Part shown: in pieces, positions 42,045 to 52,900 of the stretch
Layout: the number at the start of each line of letters is the position of its first letter
How positions within the stretch are numbered: position 1 is the first letter of the stretch
From: Bettongia penicillata ogilbyi
Lineage: Eukaryota > Chordata > Mammalia > Diprotodontia > Potoroidae
Length of the DNA stretch: 64,000 nt
Reading direction: 5' to 3'
Assembly (NCBI GenBank): GCA_023548195.1
Contig: JAJHZJ010000013.1
Location: 2,489,001 to 2,553,000, forward strand
The notes under the pieces: model-generated
What the model was told of the DNA's origin: nothing
Databases searched by the model: none
The model's input: only the letters and a program-made list of their open reading frames with translations
Program-made: the position numbers and the translations under genes

Positions 42045-42220
42045 ACTTTATTAGTGAGGTAATCTTGTTTTTTCTCCTGTCACTGGACTTGGATGACTCA
42101 GGAGGAGAGAGTGAGGCTGGTAACTTTGCACAACTCTGCCTCACTTAAATCCAATTAAAGAGCAAGGCAAGACATCATCCATGATGTCACTGGTCCTCTT
42201 AGAGAACAAAGGACAAAGCT
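42045..42220 (+). mobile_element. SINE tail of a second type (3' part)
   Basis: 'cactggacttggatgactca', 'gagtgaggctggtaactttg', 'gatgtcactggtcctcttag', 'agaacaaaggacaaa'. The same tail ends the SINE at 56085-56400. Confidence 0.65.
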
Positions 42221-42224
42221 TGGG

Positions 42225-42312
42225 AATGACTTGCCCAGGATAACAAATGAAATAAGTGGTAAAACCAGGACTCCAACTCATTTTCTCTCCATATAGATCC
42301 AGTGCTCAGGTA
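42225..42312 (-). mobile_element. SINE fragment, reverse orientation
   Basis: 'gaatgacttgcccaggataa' and 'accaggactccaactcattt'. Confidence 0.5.
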
Positions 42313-42379
42313 TTGGTTACTAGATCAAGCATTTATTAGGTCAAGTCAGCAAGCATTTATTAAGCACTTACTATATGTA

Positions 42380-42615
42380 CGAGGGTAGCTAGGTGGCAGG
42401 CCTGGAATCAGGAAGATTCATCTTCTTGAGTTCAAATCAGATATTTACCAGCTGTATGACTCTGAAAAGTTGCTTAACCTTGTTTGCCTCAGTTTCCTCA
42501 TCTGTAAAATGAACTGGAAAAGGAAATGGCAAACCACTCCAGTCTCTTTGCCAAGAAAACCCCAAATGGGGTCACAAAGAGTGGGACATGACTAAAAAAT
42601 GACTGAGCAACTGAA
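42380..42615 (+). mobile_element. SINE with RTE-type 3' end, inserted in repeat R
   Basis: 'gggtagctaggtggcaggcc', 'ctcagtttcctcatctgtaa', 'cactccagtctctttgccaa', 'agagtgggacatgactaaaa'. Repeat R text ('agcatttattaagcacttac' before, 'caggcattgtgcttagtact' after) continues across it. Confidence 0.9.
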
Positions 42616-43185
42616 TGTACCAGGCATTGTGCTTAGTACTGTATATATGAAGAAAGGAAAAACTAGTTCCTGTTCTTAAAGATCTTACAATCTAATGGGG
42701 GAGACAACATGTAAACAGTTAGGTATTAACAAAATCGAGTTTAATCTCTAAGGAAATCGCTAAAGTTTAGGGGAAATAAGAAAAGGCTTCTTTGGGAAGG
42801 AGAGGAGGATTTAGCTGAGACATCAGTGAAAAGGATATTGAGACAGGAAGAAGAGAATTCCACACATGGGAGGGCAGCCAGCAAAAATGCCTGACATCTG
42901 GAGATGTAGTGTCTTAGTCCAGGAGTGGCAAGGGGACCAGTGTCATTGGATCATAAAGTATATGTACAAGAGTAAAGTGTTAGCCTGAAATGGTAGAAAG
43001 GGACTAGATAATGAAATACTTTAAAAGCCAAATAGAAGGGTTTATATTTGATTCTGGAGAGAATAGGTACTGGAGTTTATTGATTAGGGACTGGCATAGT
43101 CAGACATCCTTTTAGAAGATCACTTTAAGAGGGAGAAGGAATAATGTCCAATAAACCATGATAGGGGTTGAAGCAGAGTGATGGG
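42616..43185 (+). repeat. Medium-reiterated repeat R, copy 2
   Basis: 'ttacaatctaatgggggaga', 'gagaattccacacatgggag', 'ggcaaggggaccagtgtcat', 'actttaaaagccaaatagaa', 'gtactggagtttattgatta'. Aligns with 53720-54310. Confidence 0.7.
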
Positions 43186-43884
43186 TGCATCCTGGAAAAA
43201 ATCATTTAACCTTTCTGGGTTTCAAACTTTCTTGCTGCTAAAGTAAGAAGACTGGACTTGAGGATTTCAAAGATCTCTAAGCTTATGATCCTGTAAGATT
43301 CCCCCCTGTGCCCTGAAGCTTGAATCCACAGCAATGGCGTTGGGAGGACCTCTAGAGGAGAGAGTATCCAGGCCCAAGGGACTGAGTTTTCCTTCAATCC
43401 TCAGGAGCGTTCAGTTAGGCCTGAGAAGAAATCTGAGTCCCAGAATGCCCTCTGATTGGAGGGGGTTTTTCAACTCCATTCAACAACGTTTTATCCAGAC
43501 AAATGTTATATACAAAGTATAGCGTTGAATTTTCTAAATTAAAACTACTAGTGCAAAAGTGAGGGGGGCCAGACTGCAGACTATTGATTTAAATAATGGT
43601 TACTATCAACCATTTAGAACAATAATAGCTCGTGTTTATTTTTTCTTCATTCATGATTTATTAACAACCTCAAATGGCAACAAAACCAATTAAGCATGCT
43701 TACAACCACTTACTCTTGATTACAGAATTTTCAGCTTTCAGAATGTCCATAGAAACTTGTCATTCCCTTCCTCTGTTGTCCTTTTAAATGCCCCCACCCT
43801 ACCTCATTCATCTCTCCATGAAGATATTTTCCCTTTCATACAGTCACTGGGTACAGAACTTCTGGTTCTGTTTTTCAACAATCT
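43186..43884. other. Mostly unrecognised non-coding DNA
   Basis: A short MAR1-like tail is possible at 43215-43300 ('ctttctgggtttcaaa', 'gaggatttcaaagatctct', 'gatcctgtaag'). Otherwise nothing is recognised. Confidence 0.3.
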
Positions 43885-43985
43885 AGAACAAGTATTAAGT
43901 ATCCTCCAGGTGGGAGGCATTGCACTGAGATACAAAGATAAGACCAAAGATGGTCCTTGTGTTCTAGGACTAGCATTTAAATTAT
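43885..43985 (+). repeat. Repeat R/L2-like 5' fragment
   Basis: 'gcattgcactgagatacaaa', 'gatggtccttgtgttctagg'. Confidence 0.4.
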
Positions 43986-43994
43986 GGGATGCAA

Positions 43995-44152
43995 CGTGTT
44001 GATGATATATGTGCGTATATATGTATATATGCACACATACATGCAAATACATGCATTATATGTATATGCATATATGTACACACATTGGATATATGTATAT
44101 ATACACACATGCATGTATGCACATATACACACATAGATGTGCACACACATAT
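43995..44152 (+). repeat. (TATG)/(CATA) simple repeat
   Basis: Alternating TATATG, CACACATACATG and GTATATATAC words over about 160 bases. Confidence 0.85.
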
Positions 44153-44307
44153 GTTTGATCAGAAGAGGGGAGGCAATGTTTTCTTTCATGCTATTTCATA
44201 TAGATCGTTCCACATTTCTTTATGTTTTCCATCTTAATCACCACTAATGGTGGAATTTTGATTTACAAACTGACTGTTCATTGATTGAATAAATTGATCA
44301 TTTATCC

Positions 44308-44545
44308 AGTAGCACCTAAGTGGTCCAGGGGTTAGAGAGTTAGACCTGAAATTAAGGAGAACTGAGTTAGAATGCAGCTTCTTACACTTAATAGCTGTAA
44401 TTCTAGGCAGAGATACTTAACCTTCCTAAGTCTCAGTTTCCTCATCTGTAGAATGGGGATAATAATAACATCCAGCTCATAGAGGTACTGTGATGATAAA
44501 ATATTTGTAAAACTCTTTTCAATCCTTAAAGTGTTATATAAATAC
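44308..44545 (+). mobile_element. MON1/THER1-like SINE
   Basis: 'gtagcacctaagtggtccag', 'cagtttcctcatctgtagaa', 'tactgtgatgataaaatatt', 'ccttaaagtgttatataaat'. Confidence 0.8.
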
Positions 44546-44800
44546 AGCTAGTTGGTGCAATGGGTGGAGCACTGGGCCTGGAGTTAGGAAAAACCGAGTT
44601 AGACACTTACTAGCTATGTGACCTTGGGAAAGTCAACTAATTTCTAGTTAAGTTTTCTCAGCTGTAAAATGGGGATAATCATATACCTACCTTCCAGCGT
44701 TGCTGTGAGGATCAAATGAGAGAATATTTGTAAAGAGCTTAGTATGGTGCCTGGCACTTGCCTGCCACTGTGCAAATGTTTATTGCTTTCATGTCTTATA
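44546..44800 (+). mobile_element. MON1/THER1-like SINE, directly following the previous one
   Basis: 'acagctagttggtgcaatgg', 'atgtgaccttgggaaagtca', 'gaggatcaaatgagagaata', 'ggtgcctggcacttgcctgc'. The two elements lie head-to-tail. Confidence 0.8.
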
Positions 44801-45059
44801 TAAATGCAAAGTCATTATGATGATGATGATGAATATTTTTATCAGTTCCTTAAACATGTATTTTTATCTCAACATATGTTATTTTAACTACATCTATAGA
44901 TACATACATTCAAGTGTATAAACATGAACAAATGGAAAGAAAATAAGAATATAACTCATATTAATCAAAGATCTTTAGATTTATAAACAGTACGTATGTA
45001 TTAATGGGGGTTGGGGGAGAGGTACAGGGACTCATTGAAGGGGCATTGTTATATCAGGT

Positions 45060-45300
45060 TGTAGGAGTCAAGCAAGGAGAGACCTAGGTCACATTCTGCC
45101 TATGCCTTTCCTAGCTTTATGCTTTTGTTTAAGTCACTTCACCCCTACAAGCCTCAATGTCCTCAAATGTAAAATGAATTAGATTAACTCAGAAAATTCC
45201 ATCTAGTTCCAAAATTCTCCCATTCTATGATCTTTATGTCACCTCCAGCACACTACACATAGCAGGAGCTTAATAAATGTATATTGAACAAATGAATCAT
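45060..45300 (+). mobile_element. MAR1-like SINE and L2-like tail
   Basis: 45060-45230: 'gtttaagtcacttcacccct', 'aattccatctagttcca', 'ccattctatgatc'. 45240-45300: 'gcaggagcttaataaatgta'. Confidence 0.65.
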
Positions 45301-45595
45301 TTTAAAGTATATTTTAAAAGACATATTAAGAATCTGGAACACATCTGGATAAGGGGAACCGAGATGACGAGAGCACTAGAAACTATACTAACCTAGGAAA
45401 GTCTGAAGGAACTAGGGAGATTTATTTTGGAAAAGAGATGACTCAGAGGATGGGAGAATGGAAAGTCACACTGTTTTGTAGTATTTGAAAGGCTATCAAG
45501 TGAAGGAGAGATTAATCTTATTCTGCTGGGCACCAGAACAAAGAAATAACTCTAGTGGATAGAAGTTATAGGATTTTTGACTCAATATAATGAAG

Positions 45596-45715
45596 AAACC
45601 TTCCACTTCTGATGTTTGCTATCTTGGGCAAGGCACTTAACATTCCTGGGCCTCAGTTTTCTCACATATAAAATAAAGGGGTTGGTCCTTTCAAGCTCTA
45701 TCACTTTGATCCGTT
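45596..45715 (+). mobile_element. MAR1-like SINE inside the CR1/L3 fragment
   Basis: 'atcttgggcaaggcacttaa', 'gggcctcagttttctcacat', 'ggtcctttcaagctctatca'. Confidence 0.75.
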
Positions 45716-45724
45716 TTGGGGGTC

Positions 45725-45980
45725 CTGCGAGGGGGTGCAAAGGGTAAGACCCGAGTTAAAATCCAGCCCCAGATGCTTACTGGCTGTGTGATCCTGGGCA
45801 AGTAACTTAGCCTTTGTATGCCTCAGTTTTCTCATCTGTAAAATGTGAATGATAATATAGCACCTACCTCCCTAGATTGTTGTAACCAGCAAATGATATC
45901 ACATTTGTTAAGCATTCAGCCTAGTGCTGCCTGGCACATAGTAAGAGCACTCTATATGTTAGCTATAATCATCATCAACA
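45725..45980 (+). mobile_element. MON1/THER1-like SINE inside the CR1/L3 fragment
   Basis: 'gtgtgatcctgggcaagtaa', 'ctcagttttctcatctgtaa', 'agcacctacctccctagatt', 'gctgcctggcacatagtaag'. Confidence 0.8.
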
Positions 45981-46514
45981 TGAGCATTATTATTTTTAAT
46001 CCCAAAAGCTTCCTAAGAATTGAAAGTGAAATCAGAGTTATCTCTAGTAGGTAGTGGAGTTTCTATGTCATTAAGAATGTTCAAGTGAAAGCTTGATGAT
46101 CATTTGTCACGGATGGTGTAGATGGGATTCATGGCTGGAGGAAGCACTGGATTATGGAAATTCTATCTAACGTAGGATTCTATGATTGTCAGTCACATTC
46201 CAGATCTATCAATTCAAAACCATTTGGAGGAATAGTACCAGAAGCCTGATTTCTCCTTCCTTGGTATTATAGTGATTATTTCCCTGCCTTTTATTATCTA
46301 CTAGAGGGATAAAATATAAAATAAAGAAGAGCTCAAACAATTCAGACAATGTTGGTAGAGTTAGCAGTTGAAATTTAGTGAAAAATGAGGTTTATTGGAA
46401 TCTCCATGGATCTCACTTATCCTTTCTACTGCCTATGACCCTTTGCAGGGGAAATCAGAGATAAACTTCCATAACTTAATGTTATGTACATTTTATAGTA
46501 ACAAACTCCAAGTC

Positions 46515-46770
46515 ATGTGATATAATAACAGCTAACATGTATTAAATGCCTACTATGTTGCTGATACTGTGTTAAGTGCTTCACAAATATAATCTCGTTT
46601 GATCCTCACAACATTTCTGGGAAGTAAGTGCTGTTATTATTATCATTTGATGTATGAGGACAAACAGAAGTGAAGTGACTTGTAACACAGCTAGGAAGTA
46701 TCTGAGGTCAGATTTGAACTCAGTTCTTTGTCAGGCTTCAAATTCATTGTGCCACTTAGCTATTCCTGAT
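46515..46770 (-). mobile_element. MON1/THER1-like SINE, reverse, near full length
   Basis: 'aataacagctaacatgtatt', 'actgtgttaagtgcttcaca', 'gtttgatcctcacaacattt', 'tcagatttgaactcagttct', 'gtgccacttagctattcc'. Confidence 0.85.
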
Positions 46771-46820
46771 ATAGGTTAAGTAAGTATGTTTAGCACAATT
46801 ATCTTCAAGGTACAGTTCTT

Positions 46821-49693
46821 TTTATTAACTTTATTTATTTAAGTTTTCAACATTCATTTCCAAAAAATTTTTGGGTCCCAAATTCTCTCCCCATTTCTCC
46901 CCTCTCTTCACCCCAAAACACCCCTGTCACCAGTTTGCCCTCACTTCTAACATTCCTCCCTTCCCTTATGCCCCTCTTCTTTTGTCCTGTAGGGCAAGAT
47001 AAATTTCTATACCCCATTACCTGTATTTCTTATTTCCTAGTTTCAAGAACAATACTCAACAGTTCCTAAAACTTTGAGTTCCAACTTCTCCTCATCCTTC
47101 CCTCCCCACCCATTCCCTTTGGGAAGGCAAGCAATTCAATATAGGCCATATCTGTGAAGTTTTGCAGATGACATCTATAATAGTCATGTTGTGTAAGACT
47201 ATATTTCCCTCCATCCTGTCCTGCCCCCCATTGCTTCTATTCTCTCTTTTGGTCCTGTACCTCCCCAAGAGTGTTGACTTCAAATTACTCCCTCCTCCCA
47301 CTGCCCTCCCTTCCATCATCCACCCCACCCTGCTTATCCCCTTCTCCCCCACTTTCCTGTATTGTAAGATAGGTTTTCATGCCAAAATGAGTGTGCATTT
47401 TATTCCTTCCTGTAGTCGAATGTGATGAGAGTAAGCTTCATGTTTTTTCTTTCACTTCCCTGCTTTGTCCCTCCTCTGAAAAGTCATTTACTTGCCTCTT
47501 TTATGAGAGATAATATACCCCCTTCCATTTCTCCCTTTCTCCTCCTAATGTGTTTCTCTCTCACCCCTTAATTTCATTTTTTTTAAGATATGATCTCATC
47601 CTATTCTATTCACCCTGTGCTCTCTGTGTATATGTGTATGTGTGTGTGAGTGTGTGTGTGTGTAATCCCACCAACTATCCAGATACTGACAAGTTTCAAG
47701 AGTTACAACTATTGTCTTTCCATGTAGGAATATAAATAGTTCAACATTAGTAAGACCCTTATGATTTCTCTTTGCTGTTTACCTTTTCATACTTCTCTTG
47801 ATTCTTGTGTTTGAAAGCCAAATTTTCTTTTCAGCTCTGGTCTTTTCATCAAGAATGCTTGGAAGTCCTCAGTTTCATTGAAAGACCATATTTTCCCCTG
47901 AAGTATTATACTCAGTTTTGCTGGGTAGGTGATTCTTGGTTTGAGTCCTAGTTCCTTTGACTTCTGGAATATCCTATTCCACACCCTTCTATCCCTTAAT
48001 GTAGAAGCTACTAGATCTTGTGTTATCCTGATTGTATTTTCACAATACTGGAATTGTTTCTTTCTAGCTGCTTGCGATATTTTCTCCTTGACCTAGGAAC
48101 TCTGGAATTTGGCCACAATGTTCCTAGGAGTTTCTTTTTTTTGGATCTCTTTCAGGTGGTGATTGATGGATTCCTTCAATACTCGTTTTGCCCCCTGGTT
48201 CTAGAATGTCAGGGCAGTTTTCCTTGATAATTTAATGAAATGTGATGTCTAGGCTCTTTTTTTGATCATGGCTTTCAGGTAGTCCCATAATTTTTAAATT
48301 GTCTTTCCAGGATCTATTTTCCAGGTCAGTTGTTTTTCCAATGAGATATTTCACATTCTCTTCCATTTTTTCATTCTTTTGGTTTTGTTTGGTGATTTCT
48401 TGGTTTCTCAGAAAGTCATTAGCCTCCATCTCTTCCATTATAATTTTTAAAGAACTATTTTATTCAGTGAGCTTTTGAACCTCCTTTTCCATTTGGCTGA
48501 TTCTGCTTTTTAAAGCATTCTTCTCCTCATTGGCTTCTTGAACCTCTTTTGCCAGTTGAGTTAACCTATTTTTCAAGGTGTTATTTTCTTCAGCATTTTT
48601 TTGGATCTCCTTTAGCAAGGTGTTGACCTGCTTTGCATGCTTTTCTTGCATCTCTCTCATTTCTCTTCCCAGTTTTTCCTCCACCTCTCTTACTTGATTT
48701 TCAAAATCCTTTTTGAGCTCTTCCATGGCCTGAGACCATTCAATATTTATTTTGGATGTTTGGGACACAGAAGCCTTGCCTTTTATGTCTTTCCCTGATG
48801 TTAAAGCATTGTTCTTCCTCATCTGAAAGGATGGGAGTAATCTTTTCACCAAGAAAGTAACCTTCTATAGTCTTTTTTTTCCCCTTTTTTGGCCATTTTC
48901 CCAACCAGTTACCTGACTTTTGGGTCCTTTATCAAGAGTAGGGTGTACTCTGGGAATCTGCAATATCTCAGTTCCTCCAAGGTGGTACAATTCAGCATGT
49001 ACACTGATCTGAAAGCAGGGAGAAATTTTTGTGTCCAGAATCTTAGCAATTCCCTCTCCATAGCCACCCGGCTTCCAGTTCCACCAAGTCAGCACTTGGG
49101 GCTGATTTTCAGATAAGCTGGATGGGCAGGGCCACCATTCAGTGTGAGACAAAGATCAATTACCCCAGGGACTCCACACAGGTCTGAGGCAAGACTCAGC
49201 TCCTCAGTGCCCCCAGGGGTTTTACAATCCAACAATGTATGTGGGTTGATATAGTGCCCTGAGAACTGCTGTTGCCTGCCCAATGTGGCCTCTACAGGCT
49301 GCTGCCTGAGGCCGGAGTTATGGGAAGGCCCTTATCCCTTTCTGGCCAGCTGAAAAAACCCCATCACTGACCTTTGGCACCTGTGGGTTGAGGGATCTGT
49401 GGACCCCCTGCTGCTGCTACAACTGGAGATTCCGCCCCTGTGGGCTGTTCGTAATCCATGCGCCATGTGGCTAAGGCTGGGCTAGGCTCCGCTCTGTGTC
49501 CAGTGTAACCAATGTTTTATGTGGGCCTTTCAGGTCACCCTGGGCTGGAAATCTCCACTCTGTTGTTCTCCACTTCTGCTGCTCCAAAATTTGTTGAGAG
49601 TCCCTCTCTACATGTATTTTATGGGCTGCGTGGGGAGACCCTGCATATGTGTGTCTTTCTACTCCACCATCTTGGCTGCCCCCCCCCCCCAAA
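46821..49693 (-). mobile_element. HAL1-like element D, complete
   Basis: Minus-strand element about 2.87 kb long with an 11-base duplication GTACAGTTCTT at 46810-46820 and 49694-49704. On the minus strand it starts with a G-run followed by GCAGCCAAGATGGTGGAGTAG (quoted loosely; right end near 49655-49693). It then has a 5' UTR, an ORF1 remnant (48895 down to 47787), a TG microsatellite (47615-47662), a polypurine 3' UTR and an A/T-rich end. ORF1 runs straight into the 3' UTR: no ORF2. It shares the 5' UTR type of A, B and G rather than that of C and E. Confidence 0.93.
47787..48895 (-). pseudogene. ORF1: ORF1 remnant of element D
   Basis: Pieces at 48460-48852 (N-terminus and coiled coil), 48232-48438 (coiled coil/RRM start) and 47787-47984 (C-terminal domain, with RITYPAKLS) give the whole ORF1 order. 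A TAA at 48460-48462 follows the LTE tripeptide, as in A and B. Additional frame breaks lie in the RRM. Not functional. Confidence 0.9.
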
Positions 49694-49779
49694 GTACAGT
49701 TCTTAAGGACACAGAACATATTCACTTTGTTTTCTTCTTGCTGAATGGTCACAGATATTTATTCTCTAATTTCCTAGGA

Positions 49780-49784
<5 letters not shown>

Positions 49785-49822
<38 letters not shown>
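49785..49822 (+). repeat. (TG)n microsatellite
   Basis: About 17-18 uninterrupted TG units just beyond the 5' end of element D. Confidence 0.95.
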
Positions 49823-49824
<2 letters not shown>

Positions 49825-49825
49825 G

Positions 49826-50800
49826 TAGCATAAAGAGGATTTTTGTTCTTAGAGCTGTTTCCCAGGATCCATGGCCATAACATTTTCCTGTTACCCTAAA
49901 AAGTATCACTTTTGTAGATTGTAAGGGGACTATAAAGCAGATGGGCCCTGATCAGTGAGTGAGGAAACTTTAGGGTTGAATGCACAAGCTGGAATGCTTT
50001 GTGTGCCTTGACCAGACCCCATCAAGACTTGAGGGGAACACATAGGGGAATCTGTGTAGGCCTTTGTAATGTTAATGAGAGTTAAAAATCTTTCCCATCC
50101 ATTAATGGGCCTGCCCATTAAGGGAAGTTTGATTGGGGAAGATTTGTTTTGCAGGAAGGCCCATACCTTTTGTTAATTTCTAATGAGGCACTGGTTCTCA
50201 AAGGTTATGATGCACTCTGGTTCTGAAAAGTGTATAAATACTCTGAGATGAGGTTTTATTTTGGGGTTTTCCCATTGGAATTGTTTGTTTGACCAGATGA
50301 GACTCTGGGCAGCCCCTTCCCCACCCCTCATTTTGAAAAGAAGCACCACATGTTGGTACTTATCTCTCTGGTCAGACAGTTGGATCTGTCTGTTGATCTG
50401 TGATGTATGTATTGCTTAAGGCCAGATACTGGGAAGCCCTGTCTCTTGGTCTTTATTTCTCTGTATTTTCTCTGAAGTTCAGGGTGCTGACTTTTTCTCC
50501 TGAACTAAATGAATGATATATGTGCTTGATTAAAGTAGACTGTTGACCTCTCAAAAGTTACTTTCCTGTTAGAAGAACAGATCTAAGAACCTGTACAGTA
50601 GGCCCTCCTGTGTATGTCAGTGTCCTTGCCATTACAGCCTTGACCAGCCCCCATCAAGGCTTGAGGGGATTTAGGGGAGTGCATAAATTGTACCTGTCTC
50701 TATTGACTCCATCAAGGCATTGGGGTAATTGCTCCCTCTACTTCCTTCTCACCAACCTCTATGAGAAGGGTGATTAGGGAATGCTGTAGGAGTTAGTGGT
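49826..50800 (+). mobile_element. Candidate LTR-like sequence
   Basis: A block unlike the surrounding repeats, with a TATA-like GTATAAATA at 50231-50239 and an ATTAAA polyadenylation-like word at 50531-50536, about 300 bases apart as in an LTR. A 33-base direct repeat with two mismatches (50005-50037 and 50637-50669) lies in it. No TG...CA ends, primer-binding site, target duplication or internal gag/pol region is visible, so the assignment is tentative. Confidence 0.3.
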
Positions 50801-50979
50801 CACATTGTCAGCAGCCCTTGTGAGAACACTGAAACACTGAACTAGAAAAATTATTAACCCCTCTGAAGGTGTCTGCCTTTCTGACCATATCTAGAGTGAA
50901 CCTGAGCTAGTTTCCCTCAAGTGTGCTGCATTTATTGGTCTTACAGGAGGTGCCTCATAATAAGCAATTGTCATTTTAA

Positions 50980-51226
50980 GTTGTTGCTGTTCAGTCATTT
51001 CAGTCATGTCCAATTCTTCCTGAACTCCATTTTGAGGTTTTTCTTGGTTTGCCATTTCCTTCTCCAGGTCATTTTACAGATAAGGAAACTGAGGCAAGCA
51101 GGGTTAAGTGACTTGCCCAGTGTCACACAGCTAGTAAGTGCCTGAGGATGGATTTGAGCTCAAGAAGATGAGGCTTCCTGATTCCAAGCCCAGCACTCTA
51201 TCCACTGGGCCACCTAGCTGTCCTGA
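50980..51226 (-). mobile_element. SINE with RTE-type 3' end, reverse, full length
   Basis: 'gttgttgctgttcagtcatt', 'tggtttgccatttccttctc', 'gggttaagtgacttgcccag', 'ctatccactgggccaccta'. Confidence 0.92.
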
Positions 51227-51410
51227 TCTCATTTTTAGAGGTACAAGTGATAGCACCATCAGAAGCATGAAGGCCAATCAGGGTTGGCCTTCTCTGTGCG
51301 GCCTATATTCCATTACAACATGCCCATTATGTTCCAACTCTGTAAAACTAAATCAGTTCTTCTGAGTGGGACCCAAGTCAGGCTAGTCCTTTTTTAGTTT
51401 AGGTTAAAAT

Positions 51411-51534
51411 CGGGGCTGGGGGGAAACCTGTGGTGTTGAGGCCACACATGACCCTCTATGTCCTCAAGTGCAGCCCTTTGACAGAATCCCAAACTTGTCA
51501 AGGGGGCTGCACTTGAGGACCTAGAGGTCACAGG
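51411..51534. mobile_element. Palindromic hAT-like MITE, copy 4, truncated
   Basis: Left end CGGGGCTGGGGGGAAACCTG, then 'gaccctctatgtcctcaagt' pairing with 'acttgaggacctagaggtca'. The centre is deleted and the right terminal repeat is lost. Confidence 0.75.
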
Positions 51535-52350
51535 AACAAAATGAGACATGGGTAGATCAATGAACAGTTAACAAAAAGAAATTTACTTAGCCATTGCAAT
51601 ACACAGAAATTCTGCAAATATAATCATGGAAAACACTTCAGATTGACTCAGCTAAGTGAACTTACCTTTTGTGAGCCACTAGCCAAGTATCAGCATGTTC
51701 CTTGTTTTTCTTGTTGCTACATTGTATTTAGGAGATGAGGAAGTATCAGCAGTCTGAGCTCTTATTCTCTGGAACTAACCAAATTTCATGGAATATCTCA
51801 AAGCCTTTTTAGGAAAAATTAGCTGAATTTACATTGGGGGGAGGAGTTATAATATTTTTTCCACCACACTTTCAATTCATGCTTGTGAATAAGTCTTTGA
51901 TGTTTTAAGTATTTCTTTTGCATGTAGGAAATAAATAGCTGTCCCATAACTTATTCATATTGTTTATCAAGGATATTCCTATTTCTTCCTTTGGAGAGAC
52001 CTAATAACACACAAATGTAAGCTCTCATATGTGTGTGTATGTATGCATATATTTTTTAACCCTGGAAAGCCGGCGTGGGAACAAAATGAATAGAAAAGTG
52101 GGAACAAAAAAAACCTGACCCTTCTTTTAGGTGATTAGTCTTCCTAAAGACTTAACTTAGTTACCACATGTGAGGGTCCAGGGCAGCGGAAAGGGAATGG
52201 ATGCAATGCCTCTTGGGAACAAAGTAGTTTAAATTGTTAGAAATTGAAAATGAATACCACATAGAGGGCAGTAGAAAGGCATGTGGTGGGTATAAGTAGG
52301 CTGCAACTTAATAGTCAATGAGGAACTTCAAAGAAAAGGAGAGAAAGATG
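51535..52350. other. Non-coding DNA without recognised features
   Basis: About 800 bases of A/T-rich DNA with no recognised repeat or gene. Confidence 0.35.
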
Positions 52351-52381
52351 TTGTCCCGTCACAATGTAAGCTCCTTGAGGG

Positions 52382-52635
52382 GTTTTGGTTGTTTTTCAGT
52401 TGTGTCCAACTCTTCATGACCCCATTTGGGATTTTCTTGGCAAAGATACTGAAGTAGTTTGCTTTTTCTTCTCTAGTTCATTTTACAGAGGAGGAAACTA
52501 ACACAAACAGGGTTAAATGATTTGCCCAAGATCTCATAGCTAGTAAACATCTCAGATCAGATTTGAACTCAGGAAGATGAACCTTCCTGACTCCATGCCC
52601 AGCCCTCTATCTACCGTGCCACTGAGCTACTCCTC
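52382..52635 (-). mobile_element. SINE with RTE-type 3' end, reverse
   Basis: 'cagttgtgtccaactcttca', 'gggattttcttggcaaagat', 'tttgcccaagatctcatagc', 'ccgtgccactgagctactcc'. Confidence 0.88.
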
Positions 52636-52639
52636 CAAA

Positions 52640-52798
52640 GGGTAGTTTGCCAGTTCCCTCTTCAGTTTTTTTTAATTCATGCAGAAGTTAAGTGACTTGT
52701 CCAGGGTCACACCGCTAGTAAGTGTCAAAGGTTAGATTTAAACTTTAGTCTTTTCTGACTCCAGGCCCTGTGCTCTATTCACTGTACCCCAGTTGCCC
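52640..52798 (-). mobile_element. SINE fragment, reverse
   Basis: 'agttaagtgacttgtccagg', 'gtcacaccgctagtaagtgt', 'ctctattcactgtaccccag'. Confidence 0.8.
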
Positions 52799-52900
52799 CA
52801 CCTTGAGAGTAGGGACAGTTTTTGCCTTTTTTTGGTATTCCTTAACACAATGACTGGCATATAACAGACACTTAAAAAATTTTTACTGATTGATTTGTCA

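Larger units (their letters stand above)
45330..46185 (+). mobile_element. CR1/L3-like LINE 3' fragment (45330-45595 and 45985-46185)
   Basis: 'ctggataaggggaaccgaga', 'ttgaaaggctatcaagtgaa', 'tctgctgggcaccagaacaa', then after two SINEs 'tagtaggtagtggagtttct', 'gtgaaagcttgatgatcatt', 'ggattctatgattg'. This is the L3/CR1 3' order, split by two SINE insertions. Confidence 0.7.
52355..52900 (+). mobile_element. L2-like 3' end interrupted by two reversed SINEs
   Basis: L2-like text at 52360-52380 ('aatgtaagctccttgagg') resumes at 52800-52900 ('accttgagagtagggacag', 'gactggcatataacagacac'). The gap is filled by the SINEs at 52382-52635 and 52640-52798. Confidence 0.65.

Noticed and set aside
43977..44237. 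Open frames over the TATG/CATA simple repeat
   Set aside because: They translate a microsatellite (Tyr/Ile/Cys/His alternation) and have no coding meaning.
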